Source: Bacteroides sp. CAG:770
Lineage (GTDB): Bacteria; Bacteroidota; Bacteroidia; Bacteroidales; UBA932
Assembly (NCBI GenBank): GCA_000435075.1
Contig: FR890659.1
Location: 1-17,692, forward strand
DNA: 17,692 nucleotides
Direction of reading: 5' to 3'
A program made the position numbers and the translations under genes. Shown here piece after piece: positions 1-7,682 of this stretch; the first letter of the stretch is position 1; every line of letters begins with the position of its first letter. The notes beneath the pieces are model-generated. The model ran no database searches and was not told the DNA's origin. It was given only the letters and a program-made list of their open reading frames with translations.

Positions 1-932
1 GCGACACTACTTTGCATAATGATATGCTTGTCATAAAAGATAAGTTCGATCTGCCACCTGTTGTGATATAGTTCAGCAACCATTATATGGCTGATAGTCA
101 GAGCATTGGTAAAGAATATAAACTTTTTCTTGCTGTACTTATCAAAGTAGATTACTCTACGGATCTTGTCAGTATACTTCTCCATTGTCAGTTGACCAGC
201 CATATAGCCGATGGCATCAGACTGGATACCTGATTCAGGAGAGAAACGGCGCTTCCACTTCATTGGTCTGAAGTCATTGTTTGTCTTTCCTCGGATGACA
301 AAGTAGGCTCCAATGCTTTCAATGTTATGGAGACGTTTGAAATCATTGTAACCTCTGTCGTAGATGTAGAACGAGTTCTCTTCATAAGGAATGACATCCA
401 TTGCTTTTGTATCATGGACCTTTGCTGGAGTTATGTGAAAAAAGGAGGGTATTTGCGTCTCAAGATCATACAAAGTGTGTATCTTGATTCCTCCTTTCCT
501 CTTTCTGAACAGAGCCCATTCAAAGGTGTTCAGACATAAGTCAACTGTCGTAGAATCAAAGGCATAGACGTTTCCATTCAGCTTGAAGATGTCAATGATG
601 CGACATCGTTGAGCCTCCGAGATGACTTTGTAGGCAAACTCCTCGAAAATGCGATAATCCCGCTTCGTGTTGGTATCTGCAAGAGTACTCTTGGCTGCAT
701 GTCTACCAAATCCAAGGTGATACGCCTTCGACGCATGGGCCTGGGTTGCAAGAACAACATCTCGAAGACTTTCACGGTTGGATAGCTGACCGAACATCAA
801 TACGCAAAGTTGGTTATAGCAGGAGAACTGCTTGACATATTTGTCACCACCATATTTCCTTGCGAGATAGTTGAAATCGTTGCGATTGAGGAAGTCTAGG
901 AACTGAGAGAACACGTATTTTCCTTTATTCAT
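1..932 (-). CDS. IS4-family transposase (DUF4372 type), partial at left edge
   Basis: Read from the minus strand starting at ATG 932, the frame stays open for 310 codons and runs off the left edge of the window. It begins MNKGKYVFSQFLDFLNRNDF, the usual start of Bacteroidota IS4 transposases with an N-terminal DUF4372 domain. The DDE catalytic residues can be placed: D126 in YAFDSTT, D192 in YDRGYND and E296 in RWQIEL. The family is normally near 385-410 residues, so about a quarter is missing. After ELIF (residue 299) the family normally continues with a lysine-rich KWIKQHL-like stretch completing the YREK signature. Here it reads YDKHIIMQ, so roughly the first 36 bases of the window do not look like transposase. 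The element may be truncated or joined to other DNA. It acts on DNA by cut-and-paste transposition. Confidence 0.85.
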   Translation of the reverse strand, partial: MNKGKYVFSQFLDFLNRNDFNYLARKYGGDKYVKQFSCYNQLCVLMFGQLSNRESLRDVVLATQAHASKAYHLGFGRHAAKSTLADTNTKRDYRIFEEFAYKVISEAQRCRIIDIFKLNGNVYAFDSTTVDLCLNTFEWALFRKRKGGIKIHTLYDLETQIPSFFHITPAKVHDTKAMDVIPYEENSFYIYDRGYNDFKRLHNIESIGAYFVIRGKTNNDFRPMKWKRRFSPESGIQSDAIGYMAGQLTMEKYTDKIRRVIYFDKYSKKKFIFFTNALTISHIMVAELYHNRWQIELIFYDKHIIMQSSV

Positions 933-954
933 ATGCCATTCTACGTTAGTCTGG

Positions 955-962
955 CAAAGATA
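955..962 (-). promoter_or_regulatory. Putative -7 box for the transposase
   Basis: The minus strand reads TATCTTTG, a match to the Bacteroidota -7 consensus TAnnTTTG, 22 bases upstream of the transposase ATG. No clear TTTG box lies 19-21 bases further upstream, so it may be a weak promoter. Confidence 0.45.
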
Positions 963-1050
963 AATTCAAATCGGTTGACTCGAAAAACCTCTATAACTAC
1001 CTAACTTTCAATATTTTCAAAGCGCTTTTATGATTTTTTACCGGACACTA

Positions 1051-1403
1051 ATGATTTTCAATACGAAGTTACTAAAAAATCATGTCTTTTTAGGATTGCC
1101 GGTACGCAAACCTATCCTATATGTTTCGTTTGTGCTGCAATTTTTGTTTCGAAATGAAAGACTGTAAAACTTGTAGGGGCATAACTTACGATTTGTAAAA
1201 ATCCGATGTTACAAAACAACAAATTGTAAGTACTGTCCAAAAATTTTAGTTTTTCGTCCGGCATGATACCTGTGTAAACGTTTTAGGGGGTTGTTTTTAA
1301 ATTTGCAAATTTTTTTTGAAAATTTTAATTACGTTTTAAGTTATGGATAACCAGATAATTAGAAAATACATGTGAAAATTTATCAAAAAAATGTAAGAAA
1401 ATA
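1051..1403. other. AT-rich non-coding stretch between the IS and the small-RNA promoter
   Basis: No convincing ORF was seen on either strand. It holds an imperfect inverted repeat (CTTACGATTTGT at 1185-1196 and ACAAATTGTAAG at 1219-1230, 11 of 12 bases pairing) and a perfect 14-base palindrome AAATTTGCAAATTT at 1299-1312. The palindrome contains a TAAATTTG string that could act as a -7 box. A decayed mobile element is possible but unsupported. Confidence 0.5.
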
Positions 1404-1434
1404 TTTGTCACGAAAGTAAAAAGCAGTAACTTTG
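1404..1434 (+). promoter_or_regulatory. Consensus Bacteroidota promoter (TTTG-N19-TAnnTTTG)
   Basis: TTTG at 1404-1407 and TAACTTTG at 1427-1434 are separated by exactly 19 bases, matching the primary sigma-factor consensus of this phylum (-33 TTTG, -7 TAnnTTTG). Transcription should start near 1440-1442. No gene starts within 170 bases, but a folded body and terminator follow, so it probably drives a small RNA. Confidence 0.75.
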
Positions 1435-1440
1435 CAACCG

Positions 1441-1590
1441 AGTTGATGATGAGGTTCTCTCACATACAACTCGTTGGTTATTAGTTTTAGTGTTATTAAT
1501 TATGTGGTTAGTGTGAGTTTTTGCGCGTGAGGCGTCATTACTCAACGATTTAAAAAGGTCCTTATCAAAAGTAAGGCCTTTTTTTATTTT
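1441..1590 (+). ncRNA. Candidate small RNA, possibly 6S-like
   Basis: The span starts where the promoter predicts and ends in an intrinsic terminator, with no plausible ORF. The body folds as one long imperfect hairpin: GTTGA (1442-1446) pairs with TCAAC (1542-1546), ATGA (1449-1452) with TCAT (1535-1538), and CTCACA (1459-1464) with TGTGAG (1512-1517). Between the last two helices is a lopsided bubble; its 3' side (1518-1534) can form a small CGC/GCG hairpin. A long hairpin with a central bubble and a small 3'-side hairpin is the general plan of 6S RNA, which mimics an open promoter and binds RNA polymerase. The identity is inferred from shape only. It could instead be an unrelated small RNA or a leader/attenuator for the ABC exporter, although a separate -7 box after the terminator favours an independent gene. 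Confidence 0.55.
1552..1590 (+). terminator. Intrinsic terminator of the small-RNA unit
   Basis: The left arm AAAAAGGTCCTTA (1552-1564) pairs with TAAGGCCTTTT (1572-1582) with one bulged T and a 7-base loop. The right arm runs into a T-rich tail to 1590. This is a classic Rho-independent hairpin. Confidence 0.85.
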
Positions 1591-1595
1591 TATAC

Positions 1596-1603
1596 TATCT
1601 TTG
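1596..1603 (+). promoter_or_regulatory. Putative -7 box for the ABC exporter
   Basis: TATCTTTG matches TAnnTTTG just after the terminator. Transcription would begin near 1610, giving an almost leaderless mRNA for ATG 1613 or a 45-base leader for ATG 1655. The -33 position falls in the terminator stem and shows no TTTG. Confidence 0.5.
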
Positions 1604-1612
1604 TCTGGATTG

Positions 1613-3292
1613 ATGTCTTTCATTGATCGATATTTGTCATTGAAACACCTTGCTATGAAGAATGTTGAATGGCTTTGGCGCAATTCCGCCTGTGCCCGAT
1701 GGTATATAGTCGCGAATATTTTCCTGTGCTTAGTCAGCATTGGCCTGAACCTTTTTTTCATATGGCTCAGCAAATCCCTTGTGGATGTGGCCACCATCAC
1801 TCATGACAGGCAGCATCTGGTCATGTGCGGCATACTGCTGTTCCTGTCAGTCATTCTGAGGGTTCTTGTCAATGCTCTGAAGGCTCATGTGGAGAGCATT
1901 TCATTTTACAGGACAGTCTTCAATATGCGTCAACATCTGTTTGACGGGCTTCTGAAATCCCAATGGACAGGAAAGGACAGCCATCACAGCGGAGATACCA
2001 TAAGCCGAGTTTTTACTGATGCAGAGACAGTTGCAAGCGTCGTCTGTCAGGACTTTCCGGCATTGGTCTCATCCATGCTGCAATTGATTGCGGCCTTCAT
2101 CTTCTTGTCAATGCTGGATTTCCGTCTCGCCGTAGTGATTATCGCCGTGGCTCCGTTCTTTTTCGCATTGAGCAAAATCTTTTTCAGAAGGATGCGGAAA
2201 CTCTCCAGACAAATCAGAGATACTGAAAGTGTCGTCCAGAGCCATATACAGGAAAGCCTCCAGCACAAGACAGTCGTCCAGTCAATGTTGCAGGGTGATG
2301 CTGTTGGAGACCGTCTGGACAGGTTGCAGTCAGAAGAAATGGGCACTGTCAGGAAACGTACAGGGTTCAGCATCTTTTCTTCGTCTGCCGTGAGTGCGGC
2401 TTTCGGAATCGGTTATTCCATAGCTCTGCTTTGGGGCGTTTTCGGAATTTATTCCGGCACAGTGACATTCGGTATCTTGACTGCCTTTCTTCAGCTTGTG
2501 GGGCAGATACAGGGTCCGTCAATGCGGATTGCGCGGCAGATTTCTTCTTTTGTCAATGCTACTGTAGCCGCTGACCGCCTGATGGAAATCGACCGGGGAG
2601 AGAAAGAGGATGAAGGATCTCAGATCTTGGTGGAGGCTCCCGCAGGAATCAGCATTGACAATCTCACTTTCAGATATCCTGACGGCGACAGGTTTATATT
2701 CAATGCATTTTCGCATGATTTCGTGCCTGGTTCGAGGACTGCCGTCATAGGGGAGACGGGAGCCGGAAAGAGTACATTGATAAGGCTTATGCTGTCGTTG
2801 CTGAAGCCTGTTTCCGGCACTGTACGCATTTATTCGGGGTGTGGTGAAGGGGAGAAAGACGGAATCGAAGTATCGGCATTGACAAGAACCAATTTCATCT
2901 ATGTCCCTCAGGGAAATACTCTCTTCAGCGGGTCGCTACGCGAGAATCTGCTTATGGGCAATCCGGATGCGACAGAACAGATGCTATGGGATGCCCTCGA
3001 CGTGGCTGCGGCTGATTTTGTCCGCGAACTTCCGGAAGGGCTTGATACTGTGTGCGGTGAGTTCGGCACGGGCTTGAGTGAAGGGCAGGCGCAGCGTATT
3101 GCCGTCGCCCGTGGCCTTCTGCGCTCAGGAAGCATTCTGCTGCTGGATGAATTCAGCTCTTCGCTTGACAATGAAACCGAGGAAAGGCTTCTCAGGAACC
3201 TCTCTTCTTCAGCTGTCGGGAAGACCATAATTTTCATTACGCATCGTGACAATGTGGTGAAATATTGTGACAATGTTCTTGAAATCAGATAA
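1613..3292 (+). CDS. ABC exporter, fused membrane and ATPase domains
   Basis: This is a half-transporter with one transmembrane domain followed by one ATPase domain, expected to work as a homodimer in the inner membrane and export a lipid, peptide or drug. Counted from ATG 1613 (559 residues), hydrophobic helices fill about residues 30-320. The ATPase domain then shows Walker A GETGAGKST (380-388), a Q-loop with YVPQG (Q433), signature LSEGQ (488-492), Walker B ILLLDE with its catalytic glutamate (513), D-loop SSLD and H-loop ITHRD (H544). All catalytic residues are present; the signature is LSEGQ rather than LSGGQ. The frame opens at TTG 1601, but ATG 1613 or ATG 1655 is more likely given the -7 box at 1596-1603. 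The substrate cannot be named. The following glycan and lipid genes suggest an envelope component, as an MsbA-like flippase would carry, but this is inference. Confidence 0.9.
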   Translation: MSFIDRYLSLKHLAMKNVEWLWRNSACARWYIVANIFLCLVSIGLNLFFIWLSKSLVDVATITHDRQHLVMCGILLFLSVILRVLVNALKAHVESISFYRTVFNMRQHLFDGLLKSQWTGKDSHHSGDTISRVFTDAETVASVVCQDFPALVSSMLQLIAAFIFLSMLDFRLAVVIIAVAPFFFALSKIFFRRMRKLSRQIRDTESVVQSHIQESLQHKTVVQSMLQGDAVGDRLDRLQSEEMGTVRKRTGFSIFSSSAVSAAFGIGYSIALLWGVFGIYSGTVTFGILTAFLQLVGQIQGPSMRIARQISSFVNATVAADRLMEIDRGEKEDEGSQILVEAPAGISIDNLTFRYPDGDRFIFNAFSHDFVPGSRTAVIGETGAGKSTLIRLMLSLLKPVSGTVRIYSGCGEGEKDGIEVSALTRTNFIYVPQGNTLFSGSLRENLLMGNPDATEQMLWDALDVAAADFVRELPEGLDTVCGEFGTGLSEGQAQRIAVARGLLRSGSILLLDEFSSSLDNETEERLLRNLSSSAVGKTIIFITHRDNVVKYCDNVLEIR

Positions 3293-3344
3293 CTTCTTTT
3301 GTGAAAATTCTGTAACACACGTTCTTAAATTGGTATATTGTTAT

Positions 3345-3352
3345 TAAATTTG
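3345..3352 (+). promoter_or_regulatory. Putative -7 box for the mannose-1-phosphate guanylyltransferase operon
   Basis: TAAATTTG matches TAnnTTTG 27 bases before the ATG at 3380. The -33 region (near 3322) is a poor match. It would make the three following genes a unit separate from the ABC exporter. Confidence 0.45.
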
Positions 3353-3379
3353 AGAAAGTAGTTTTAAAAATTGAAAGAT

Positions 3380-4426
3380 ATGAATACACACGTAGTCATA
3401 ATGGCAGGTGGTATCGGTACCAGGCTTTGGCCTGTCAGTACGCCGGAAACGCCGAAGCAGTTCATTGACCTTCTCGGTGTTGGTAAATCTCTCATACAGC
3501 TTACTGTGGAAAGATTCTTGCCGGTGTGCGATTCGTCCAGAATATGGGTGGTGACTTCTGAAAGATATGTGGATGTCGTCAGGGAACAGTTGCCACAGAT
3601 GCCTGTTGAACAGATTCTTGCAGAACCTGTTCCGAGAAATACGGCTCCGTGCATCGCTTATGCTTGTTGGAAGATAATGCGTAAGGATCCGGACGCCAAT
3701 ATTGTTGTTACCCCGTCTGATGCGCTGGTCCTGAGGACCGGGCAGTTTGCGGACGTGATCAGGAAGGCATTGAACTTTACCTCTGAAAATGATTGCATCG
3801 TCACTGTCGGAATCCATCCGGACAGGCCTGAAACAGGATACGGATATATCTGCTCCTCTTCTGTAGAGGAAGATAAGATCGTGAAAGTCAATGCCTTCAA
3901 GGAGAAGCCGAAGAGGGATATTGCCGAGCAGTATCTTGCCGCCGGCAATTATTTCTGGAATGCCGGTATCTTTGTCTGGTCGGTGACGACGATTGTTTCC
4001 CAGATGAGGCAGTACTGCCCTCAGATCGTGTCGATGATGGACAGGATTTCACAGGCTTTCGGCAGGGAAGACGAGAAGGCGGTTCTGGCCGAGCTTTTTC
4101 CTCAGTGCGAGAAGATTTCCATCGACTATGCAGTGATGGAAAAATCATCGTCCATATATGTGATCGCTTCGGATCTGGAGTGGTCCGATCTTGGAAGCTG
4201 GAGTTCTGTAGGTAAGCATATTCCGGCCGATGAAAATGGAAACCATACAGTCGGTAGTGATGTCAGGATGTTCGGCTGCAAGAATTGTATAGTGCATTCC
4301 GGAGATTCGGGCATGATTGTGGTAGATGGTCTGGAGGGTTATGTCGTGGCTGCCAAGGACGGCAATGTGCTTGTCTGTCCTGTTGCTGACGACCAGAAGG
4401 TTACAGAGTTTACTAAGGGGAAATAA
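3380..4426 (+). CDS. manC: Mannose-1-phosphate guanylyltransferase
   Basis: This cytoplasmic enzyme joins mannose-1-phosphate and GTP to give GDP-mannose and pyrophosphate, the donor for mannose and, after conversion, fucose in surface glycans. The N-terminal nucleotide-binding motif GGIGTRLWPVS (residues 10-20) and PKQF (25-28) are intact, as are the sugar-phosphate motif FKEKP (173-177) and WNAGIF (193-198). At 348 residues it is the single-domain form without the C-terminal isomerase half of the bifunctional enzymes. The frame extends to a TTG at 3371, but ATG 3380 starts right before the first beta strand and is preferred. Only 10 bases separate it from the next gene, so the two are probably cotranscribed. 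Confidence 0.93.
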   Translation: MNTHVVIMAGGIGTRLWPVSTPETPKQFIDLLGVGKSLIQLTVERFLPVCDSSRIWVVTSERYVDVVREQLPQMPVEQILAEPVPRNTAPCIAYACWKIMRKDPDANIVVTPSDALVLRTGQFADVIRKALNFTSENDCIVTVGIHPDRPETGYGYICSSSVEEDKIVKVNAFKEKPKRDIAEQYLAAGNYFWNAGIFVWSVTTIVSQMRQYCPQIVSMMDRISQAFGREDEKAVLAELFPQCEKISIDYAVMEKSSSIYVIASDLEWSDLGSWSSVGKHIPADENGNHTVGSDVRMFGCKNCIVHSGDSGMIVVDGLEGYVVAAKDGNVLVCPVADDQKVTEFTKGK

Positions 4427-4436
4427 TACATTGAAA

Positions 4437-5180
4437 ATGGAGAGACCTCATTATAAGACAGTGGTTATTTCAGATGTCCACATCGGTGCGCCACATTCCA
4501 AAGTCAGAGAAGTTACAGAATTTCTCGGTTCCGTTGACTGCGATCGGCTTATAATGGATGGGGACATAATCGATGGCTGGCAGCTGAAGAATTCCAATGA
4601 CAAGTGGACAGTCGTGCATTCAGCTTTCTTTCATGTGATAATGAAGATGATGGAAAAGCATAATACGGAGGTGATTTATGTTACCGGTAACCATGATGAT
4701 TTCCTGGATCCGCTGGTCCCGTCCAAAATGGCCAATATCAGCCTTGTTCATGAATTCATCATCAAGGAGAAGAATCATTCTTATGTAGTTATCCATGGAC
4801 ATGCCTTCGACAGTATCACTTCTAGGCTGACTTTCTTGGCAAAGCTCGGCGATGTAGCATATAATCTTCTGCTGAAGTTCAATAATGTCTGGAACAAGGC
4901 CCGCCAGAAACGGGGAAAAGAGTATTATTCTCTTTCCGCGGTCGTCAAGCACAAGGTCAAGCAGGCTGTTTCCGCGATTTCCGGTTTTGAGTCTGATCTT
5001 GCTTCGTATGCCAAGGCCAAGGGGTGCGACGGCATTATCTGCGGTCATATCCATCATCCTGAAGACAAGATGCTCAAGGGTGGTATCCATTACCTGAATT
5101 CCGGGGATTGGGTGGAGTCATTGACCGCGCTTGTAGAGGATTATGACGGCAACTGGCGCATCGCCAGATATCAGATATAG
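4437..5180 (+). CDS. Calcineurin-like metallophosphatase, LpxH-like (UDP-2,3-diacylglucosamine diphosphatase family)
   Basis: The protein has 247 residues with the full metal-binding set of calcineurin-like phosphoesterases: SDVHIG (D13, H15), GDIIDGW (D43), GNHDD (85-88), GHAFD (H122) and GHIHHPE (203-209). It has no signal peptide. Relatives annotated as UDP-2,3-diacylglucosamine diphosphatase split the pyrophosphate bond to yield lipid X in lipid A synthesis, at the inner face of the inner membrane. The C-terminal half has a basic amphipathic stretch (about 150-180) that could touch the membrane. The assignment as true LpxH is uncertain because this subfamily includes paralogues of unknown substrate. 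ATG 4437 was chosen because the longer frame (from 4326) lies inside the upstream gene. The gap to the next gene is 21 bases. Confidence 0.8.
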   Translation: MERPHYKTVVISDVHIGAPHSKVREVTEFLGSVDCDRLIMDGDIIDGWQLKNSNDKWTVVHSAFFHVIMKMMEKHNTEVIYVTGNHDDFLDPLVPSKMANISLVHEFIIKEKNHSYVVIHGHAFDSITSRLTFLAKLGDVAYNLLLKFNNVWNKARQKRGKEYYSLSAVVKHKVKQAVSAISGFESDLASYAKAKGCDGIICGHIHHPEDKMLKGGIHYLNSGDWVESLTALVEDYDGNWRIARYQI

Positions 5181-5201
5181 TTACTATTTAATTTCGGGAT
5201 A

Positions 5202-6284
5202 ATGAAGTACTTGTTTATAATACAAGGAGAGGGCAGAGGGCACCTTACACAGGCTATGACGATGGAAAGGCTTCTGGTTTCCAGAGGTCATCAGGTAGTC
5301 GGAATGCTTGTCGGAAAGAGCGAATCCAGGATTCTTCCTGCATTTTTTACGCAAGGCGTAAGTGCCCCGATAACTTATTTTGAATCAGTGAATTTCGTTT
5401 CCGCGGCCAGCGACAAGCGCCCGGATGCATTGAAATCAGTTCTATTCAATATTGCGATTTCTCCGAAGTTCATTCCTTCTATATCATTGATTCGTACTCA
5501 TATCAAGGACAGCGGTGCTGATGTCATCGTGAATTTTTACGAATTGCTCGGTACGGTTGCATATAAATTGACCGACGAGAAAATTCCTATGGTCTGTGTG
5601 GGGCACCAGTTCCTGTTCCTTCATAAGGATATGCATATCCCGGAGTTTGGTTACGAAGGACATCTGGGATTGAATCTTTTTTCTCGCGCGATTGCCAATG
5701 GTGCATCCAAACTTCTGGCACTGTCATTCAGGCCAATGCCGGATGACGGCAGGATAAAGGTGGTTCCGCCACTGCTTCGTCCTGAGGTTCTCGCTTATCG
5801 CGAAAGTCCCGAGTTCAGGGATGGCGGCTATATATTGGGATATATGCTCAATGCCGGTTTTGCGGAGGAGGTCAATGCCTGGCATCGTGAACATCCGGAT
5901 GTCTCTCTCCGGTTTTTCTGGGACAATGCCGATGAGGCTCCTGTCAAGATTGTGGATGATACTCTCCGTTTTTATTACCTTGATGACAAGGAGTTCCTCC
6001 GTCAGATGGCCGGGTGCCATGCCTATGCTTCTACTGCCGGATTCGAGTCTATCTGTGAAGCCATGTATCTCGGAAAGCCTCTCTTGATGGTTCCGTCTCA
6101 TATCGAGCAGAAGTGCAATGCTTATGACGCGACCCGCTTCTGTGCTGCTGTAGAGGCCGAGAAATTTGATTTGTCCGTTCTGCTGGATTTTGCCAATGGG
6201 GGCAAGTTCCATCGTGATGACAATTTCCCTTCATGGGCGCTTTCCGCTGCCGAAGTGATTGTGAATGAACTGGAAATGAAGTAA
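5202..6284 (+). CDS. GT-B glycosyltransferase (Glyco_trans_1_3 / MurG-like)
   Basis: The 360-residue protein starts with a Rossmann-type strand and the glycine-rich motif GEGRGHLTQA (9-18), typical of GT-B enzymes of the Glyco_trans_1_3 type. The C-terminal half ends in the nucleotide-sugar site STAGFESICEAMYLGKP (277-293) followed by PSHIEQKCNA (298-307), as in MurG and UDP-glucuronosyltransferase relatives. There is no signal peptide, so it acts in the cytoplasm or on the inner membrane face. Donor and acceptor are unknown. Close linkage with GDP-mannose synthesis and an LpxH-like enzyme suggests sugar transfer to a lipid or envelope precursor. It is the last gene before a strong hairpin. 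Confidence 0.82.
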   Translation: MKYLFIIQGEGRGHLTQAMTMERLLVSRGHQVVGMLVGKSESRILPAFFTQGVSAPITYFESVNFVSAASDKRPDALKSVLFNIAISPKFIPSISLIRTHIKDSGADVIVNFYELLGTVAYKLTDEKIPMVCVGHQFLFLHKDMHIPEFGYEGHLGLNLFSRAIANGASKLLALSFRPMPDDGRIKVVPPLLRPEVLAYRESPEFRDGGYILGYMLNAGFAEEVNAWHREHPDVSLRFFWDNADEAPVKIVDDTLRFYYLDDKEFLRQMAGCHAYASTAGFESICEAMYLGKPLLMVPSHIEQKCNAYDATRFCAAVEAEKFDLSVLLDFANGGKFHRDDNFPSWALSAAEVIVNELEMK

Positions 6285-6289
6285 TACAA

Positions 6290-6321
6290 TTGAGGCTGTC
6301 TGAGTGTTCAGGCAGCCTCAA
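6290..6321. terminator. Bidirectional hairpin between convergent genes
   Basis: TTGAGGCTG (6290-6298) pairs with CAGCCTCAA (6313-6321), a T-G wobble follows, then CTGA pairs with TCAG: 14 base pairs closing a GTGT loop. It sits between the convergent glycosyltransferase and adk stops. Neither side has a long T tract, so it may end transcription weakly or protect 3' ends. Confidence 0.7.
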
Positions 6322-6341
6322 GGCGTAGTATGTTCCGGATA

Positions 6342-6914
6342 CTAGAATTTGTCCATTACAGAGAAAATTGTTTCGCGGACAGCGTCGATAGTGCCGGTAC
6401 CGTCGATTTCCTCATATTTGCCGGCCTTCTTATAAAACTCGATAAGAGGCTCGGTCTTCTCGTGGTATGTCTTGATTCTATTGTTGATGGTCTCCTCTTT
6501 TGCGTCATCGGCACGACCCTCGATAGAAGCTCTGTGGCGGATACGCTCCTTGATCATCTCGTCAGGAATCATGATGGAAATGACAGAAGTCACAGCCTCG
6601 TTTCCAGCTGCAAGCATCTTGTCCAGAACCTCAGCCTGGGCGATAGTTCTCGGGAAACCGTCGAGAAGAAAACCTGAAACACCCTTGATAGTCTTGAAAG
6701 CATTGTCAATCATGCCCTCTACAACCTCATCAGGAACGAGAGAACCTGCATCGATAAGGGCTTTAGCCTTTTTGCCAAGTTCAGTGCCCTCTGCAATCTC
6801 CTTACGGAGCAATTCGCCTGTAGAAAGGTGGCAGAGATTGTATTTTTCTACCATTGCGCTAGCCTGGGTGCCTTTACCTGCTCCCGGAGGCCCGAAAAGA
6901 ATGTAATACTTCAT
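6342..6914 (-). CDS. adk: Adenylate kinase, short form
   Basis: The enzyme interconverts ATP + AMP and two ADP in the cytoplasm. The protein has 190 residues, the short form without the zinc-binding LID insertion. The P-loop is GPPGAGKG (8-15), the AMP-binding region contains LSTGELLR, and DGFPRTIAQAE is intact, followed by the arginine-rich segment RIRHRASIEGRADD and the NNRIKTYHEKTEPL helix. The frame continues 30 codons upstream to 7004, but ATG 6914 directly precedes the first strand (MKYYILFGPP) and is the right start. It lies downstream of hpt on the same strand, about 128 bases apart, so the two may be cotranscribed. Confidence 0.95.
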   Translation of the reverse strand: MKYYILFGPPGAGKGTQASAMVEKYNLCHLSTGELLRKEIAEGTELGKKAKALIDAGSLVPDEVVEGMIDNAFKTIKGVSGFLLDGFPRTIAQAEVLDKMLAAGNEAVTSVISIMIPDEMIKERIRHRASIEGRADDAKEETINNRIKTYHEKTEPLIEFYKKAGKYEEIDGTGTIDAVRETIFSVMDKF

Positions 6915-6937
6915 TTGTAGTTCTACTATAATTTGCC

Positions 6938-6953
6938 GGATGCGTGCGCATCC
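6938..6953 (-). promoter_or_regulatory. Short hairpin in the hpt-adk gap
   Basis: GGATGC (6938-6943) pairs perfectly with GCATCC (6948-6953) across a 4-base loop, 24 bases upstream of the adk ATG. It has no T tract, so it is more likely a leader structure or processing site than a terminator. Confidence 0.35.
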
Positions 6954-7042
6954 TGAGTTATACTTCGGTTTATGCACATTTTTATAATCTGCAAGCCGTT
7001 GCAAGACATGCAGTTACATTGACCTTACCTGTGACGGGGCTC

Positions 7043-7588
7043 TTAATCCTCGTCGAGGATATAAATGTCTTTATAGTTTCTGCCGAGCTCGTTGTAGTCC
7101 AGTCCGAATCCGACGATGAACTTGTTCGGAATCTCCATTGCCACGTAGTCGAGTTTGACATCTTTCTTATAGACCTCTGGCTTGAGAAGCATGGTGCAGA
7201 CCTTGCAGTCCAATGCGCCTTTTTCCTTTACAATACGAGTCAAATCTACGATCGTGTTGCCTGTATCAACGATATCTTCGACGATAATCACATGCTTGCC
7301 TTCTATATTACCGGTCATGCCCATGACCTGCTTGACGTTTCCGGTGCTCTCGGTACCGCAGTACGAAGACAATTTCATGGAAACGAGTTGGCAGTCGAAT
7401 GACAGCCTTTTCATCAGTTCGGCAGTGAACATTATCGAACCGTTCAAGATGCAGAGCAGGACGACAGGCTCCTTAGAGTCGCTGAAGTCGGCGTTTATGT
7501 GGTCTGCCACCTTGTCAATGGCCTTTTCCAGTTCCTCATTGGGAATGAAAGGTCTGAAGGTTTTGTCGAATAAAGTAATCTTGCTCAT
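7043..7588 (-). CDS. hpt: Hypoxanthine phosphoribosyltransferase
   Basis: This purine-salvage enzyme transfers ribose-5-phosphate from PRPP to hypoxanthine (often also guanine), giving IMP or GMP in the cytoplasm. The 181-residue protein has the PRPP-binding loop IIVEDIVDTGNT (101-112) with its acidic pair, the early LCILNGSIMF segment that contacts pyrophosphate, and a C-terminal FIVGFGLDYNELGRN stretch typical of HPRT. Length is normal. ATG 7588 lies 22 bases after a -7 box on the same strand. It probably heads a transcript with adk; both adjust the purine nucleotide pool. Confidence 0.95.
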   Translation of the reverse strand: MSKITLFDKTFRPFIPNEELEKAIDKVADHINADFSDSKEPVVLLCILNGSIMFTAELMKRLSFDCQLVSMKLSSYCGTESTGNVKQVMGMTGNIEGKHVIIVEDIVDTGNTIVDLTRIVKEKGALDCKVCTMLLKPEVYKKDVKLDYVAMEIPNKFIVGFGLDYNELGRNYKDIYILDED

Positions 7589-7609
7589 GTTGCTTTTTAT
7601 TCAAGGACA

Positions 7610-7617
7610 CAAAATTA
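7610..7617 (-). promoter_or_regulatory. Putative -7 box for hpt
   Basis: The minus strand reads TAATTTTG, matching TAnnTTTG, 21 bases upstream of the hpt start. A TTTG lies 15 bases further upstream, closer than the usual 19-21. Confidence 0.5.
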
Positions 7618-7682
7618 CTATAAAAATTCCAACAAAGAAAAATAATTCCTATATTGCGGCGTAAAGCAGGACTTCGGGTAGA

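Larger units (their letters stand above)
1..1050 (-). mobile_element. IS4-family insertion sequence, right end near 1041-1050
   Basis: The element contains the transposase and its promoter-bearing leader. Its outer end is inferred, not proven: on the minus strand a TTAGTGTCCGGTAAAAAATC-like string starts near 1050, and IS4-type elements in this phylum often end in GTCCGG-like tips. The other terminal repeat lies outside the window, so the inverted repeat and target duplication cannot be checked. Confidence 0.45.

Noticed and set aside
1601..1612. TTG start for the ABC exporter
   Set aside because: TTG 1601 lies within the -7 box, so it would be at or before the transcript start; ATG 1613 or 1655 is better.
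1408..1800. 130-codon minus-strand ORF across the small-RNA region
   Set aside because: It crosses the promoter, small RNA, terminator and the start of the ABC exporter, has low-complexity composition and no recognisable domain; a chance frame.
6915..7004. 30-residue N-terminal extension of adenylate kinase
   Set aside because: It passes through the leader hairpin and does not resemble the family, which starts directly at the P-loop strand.
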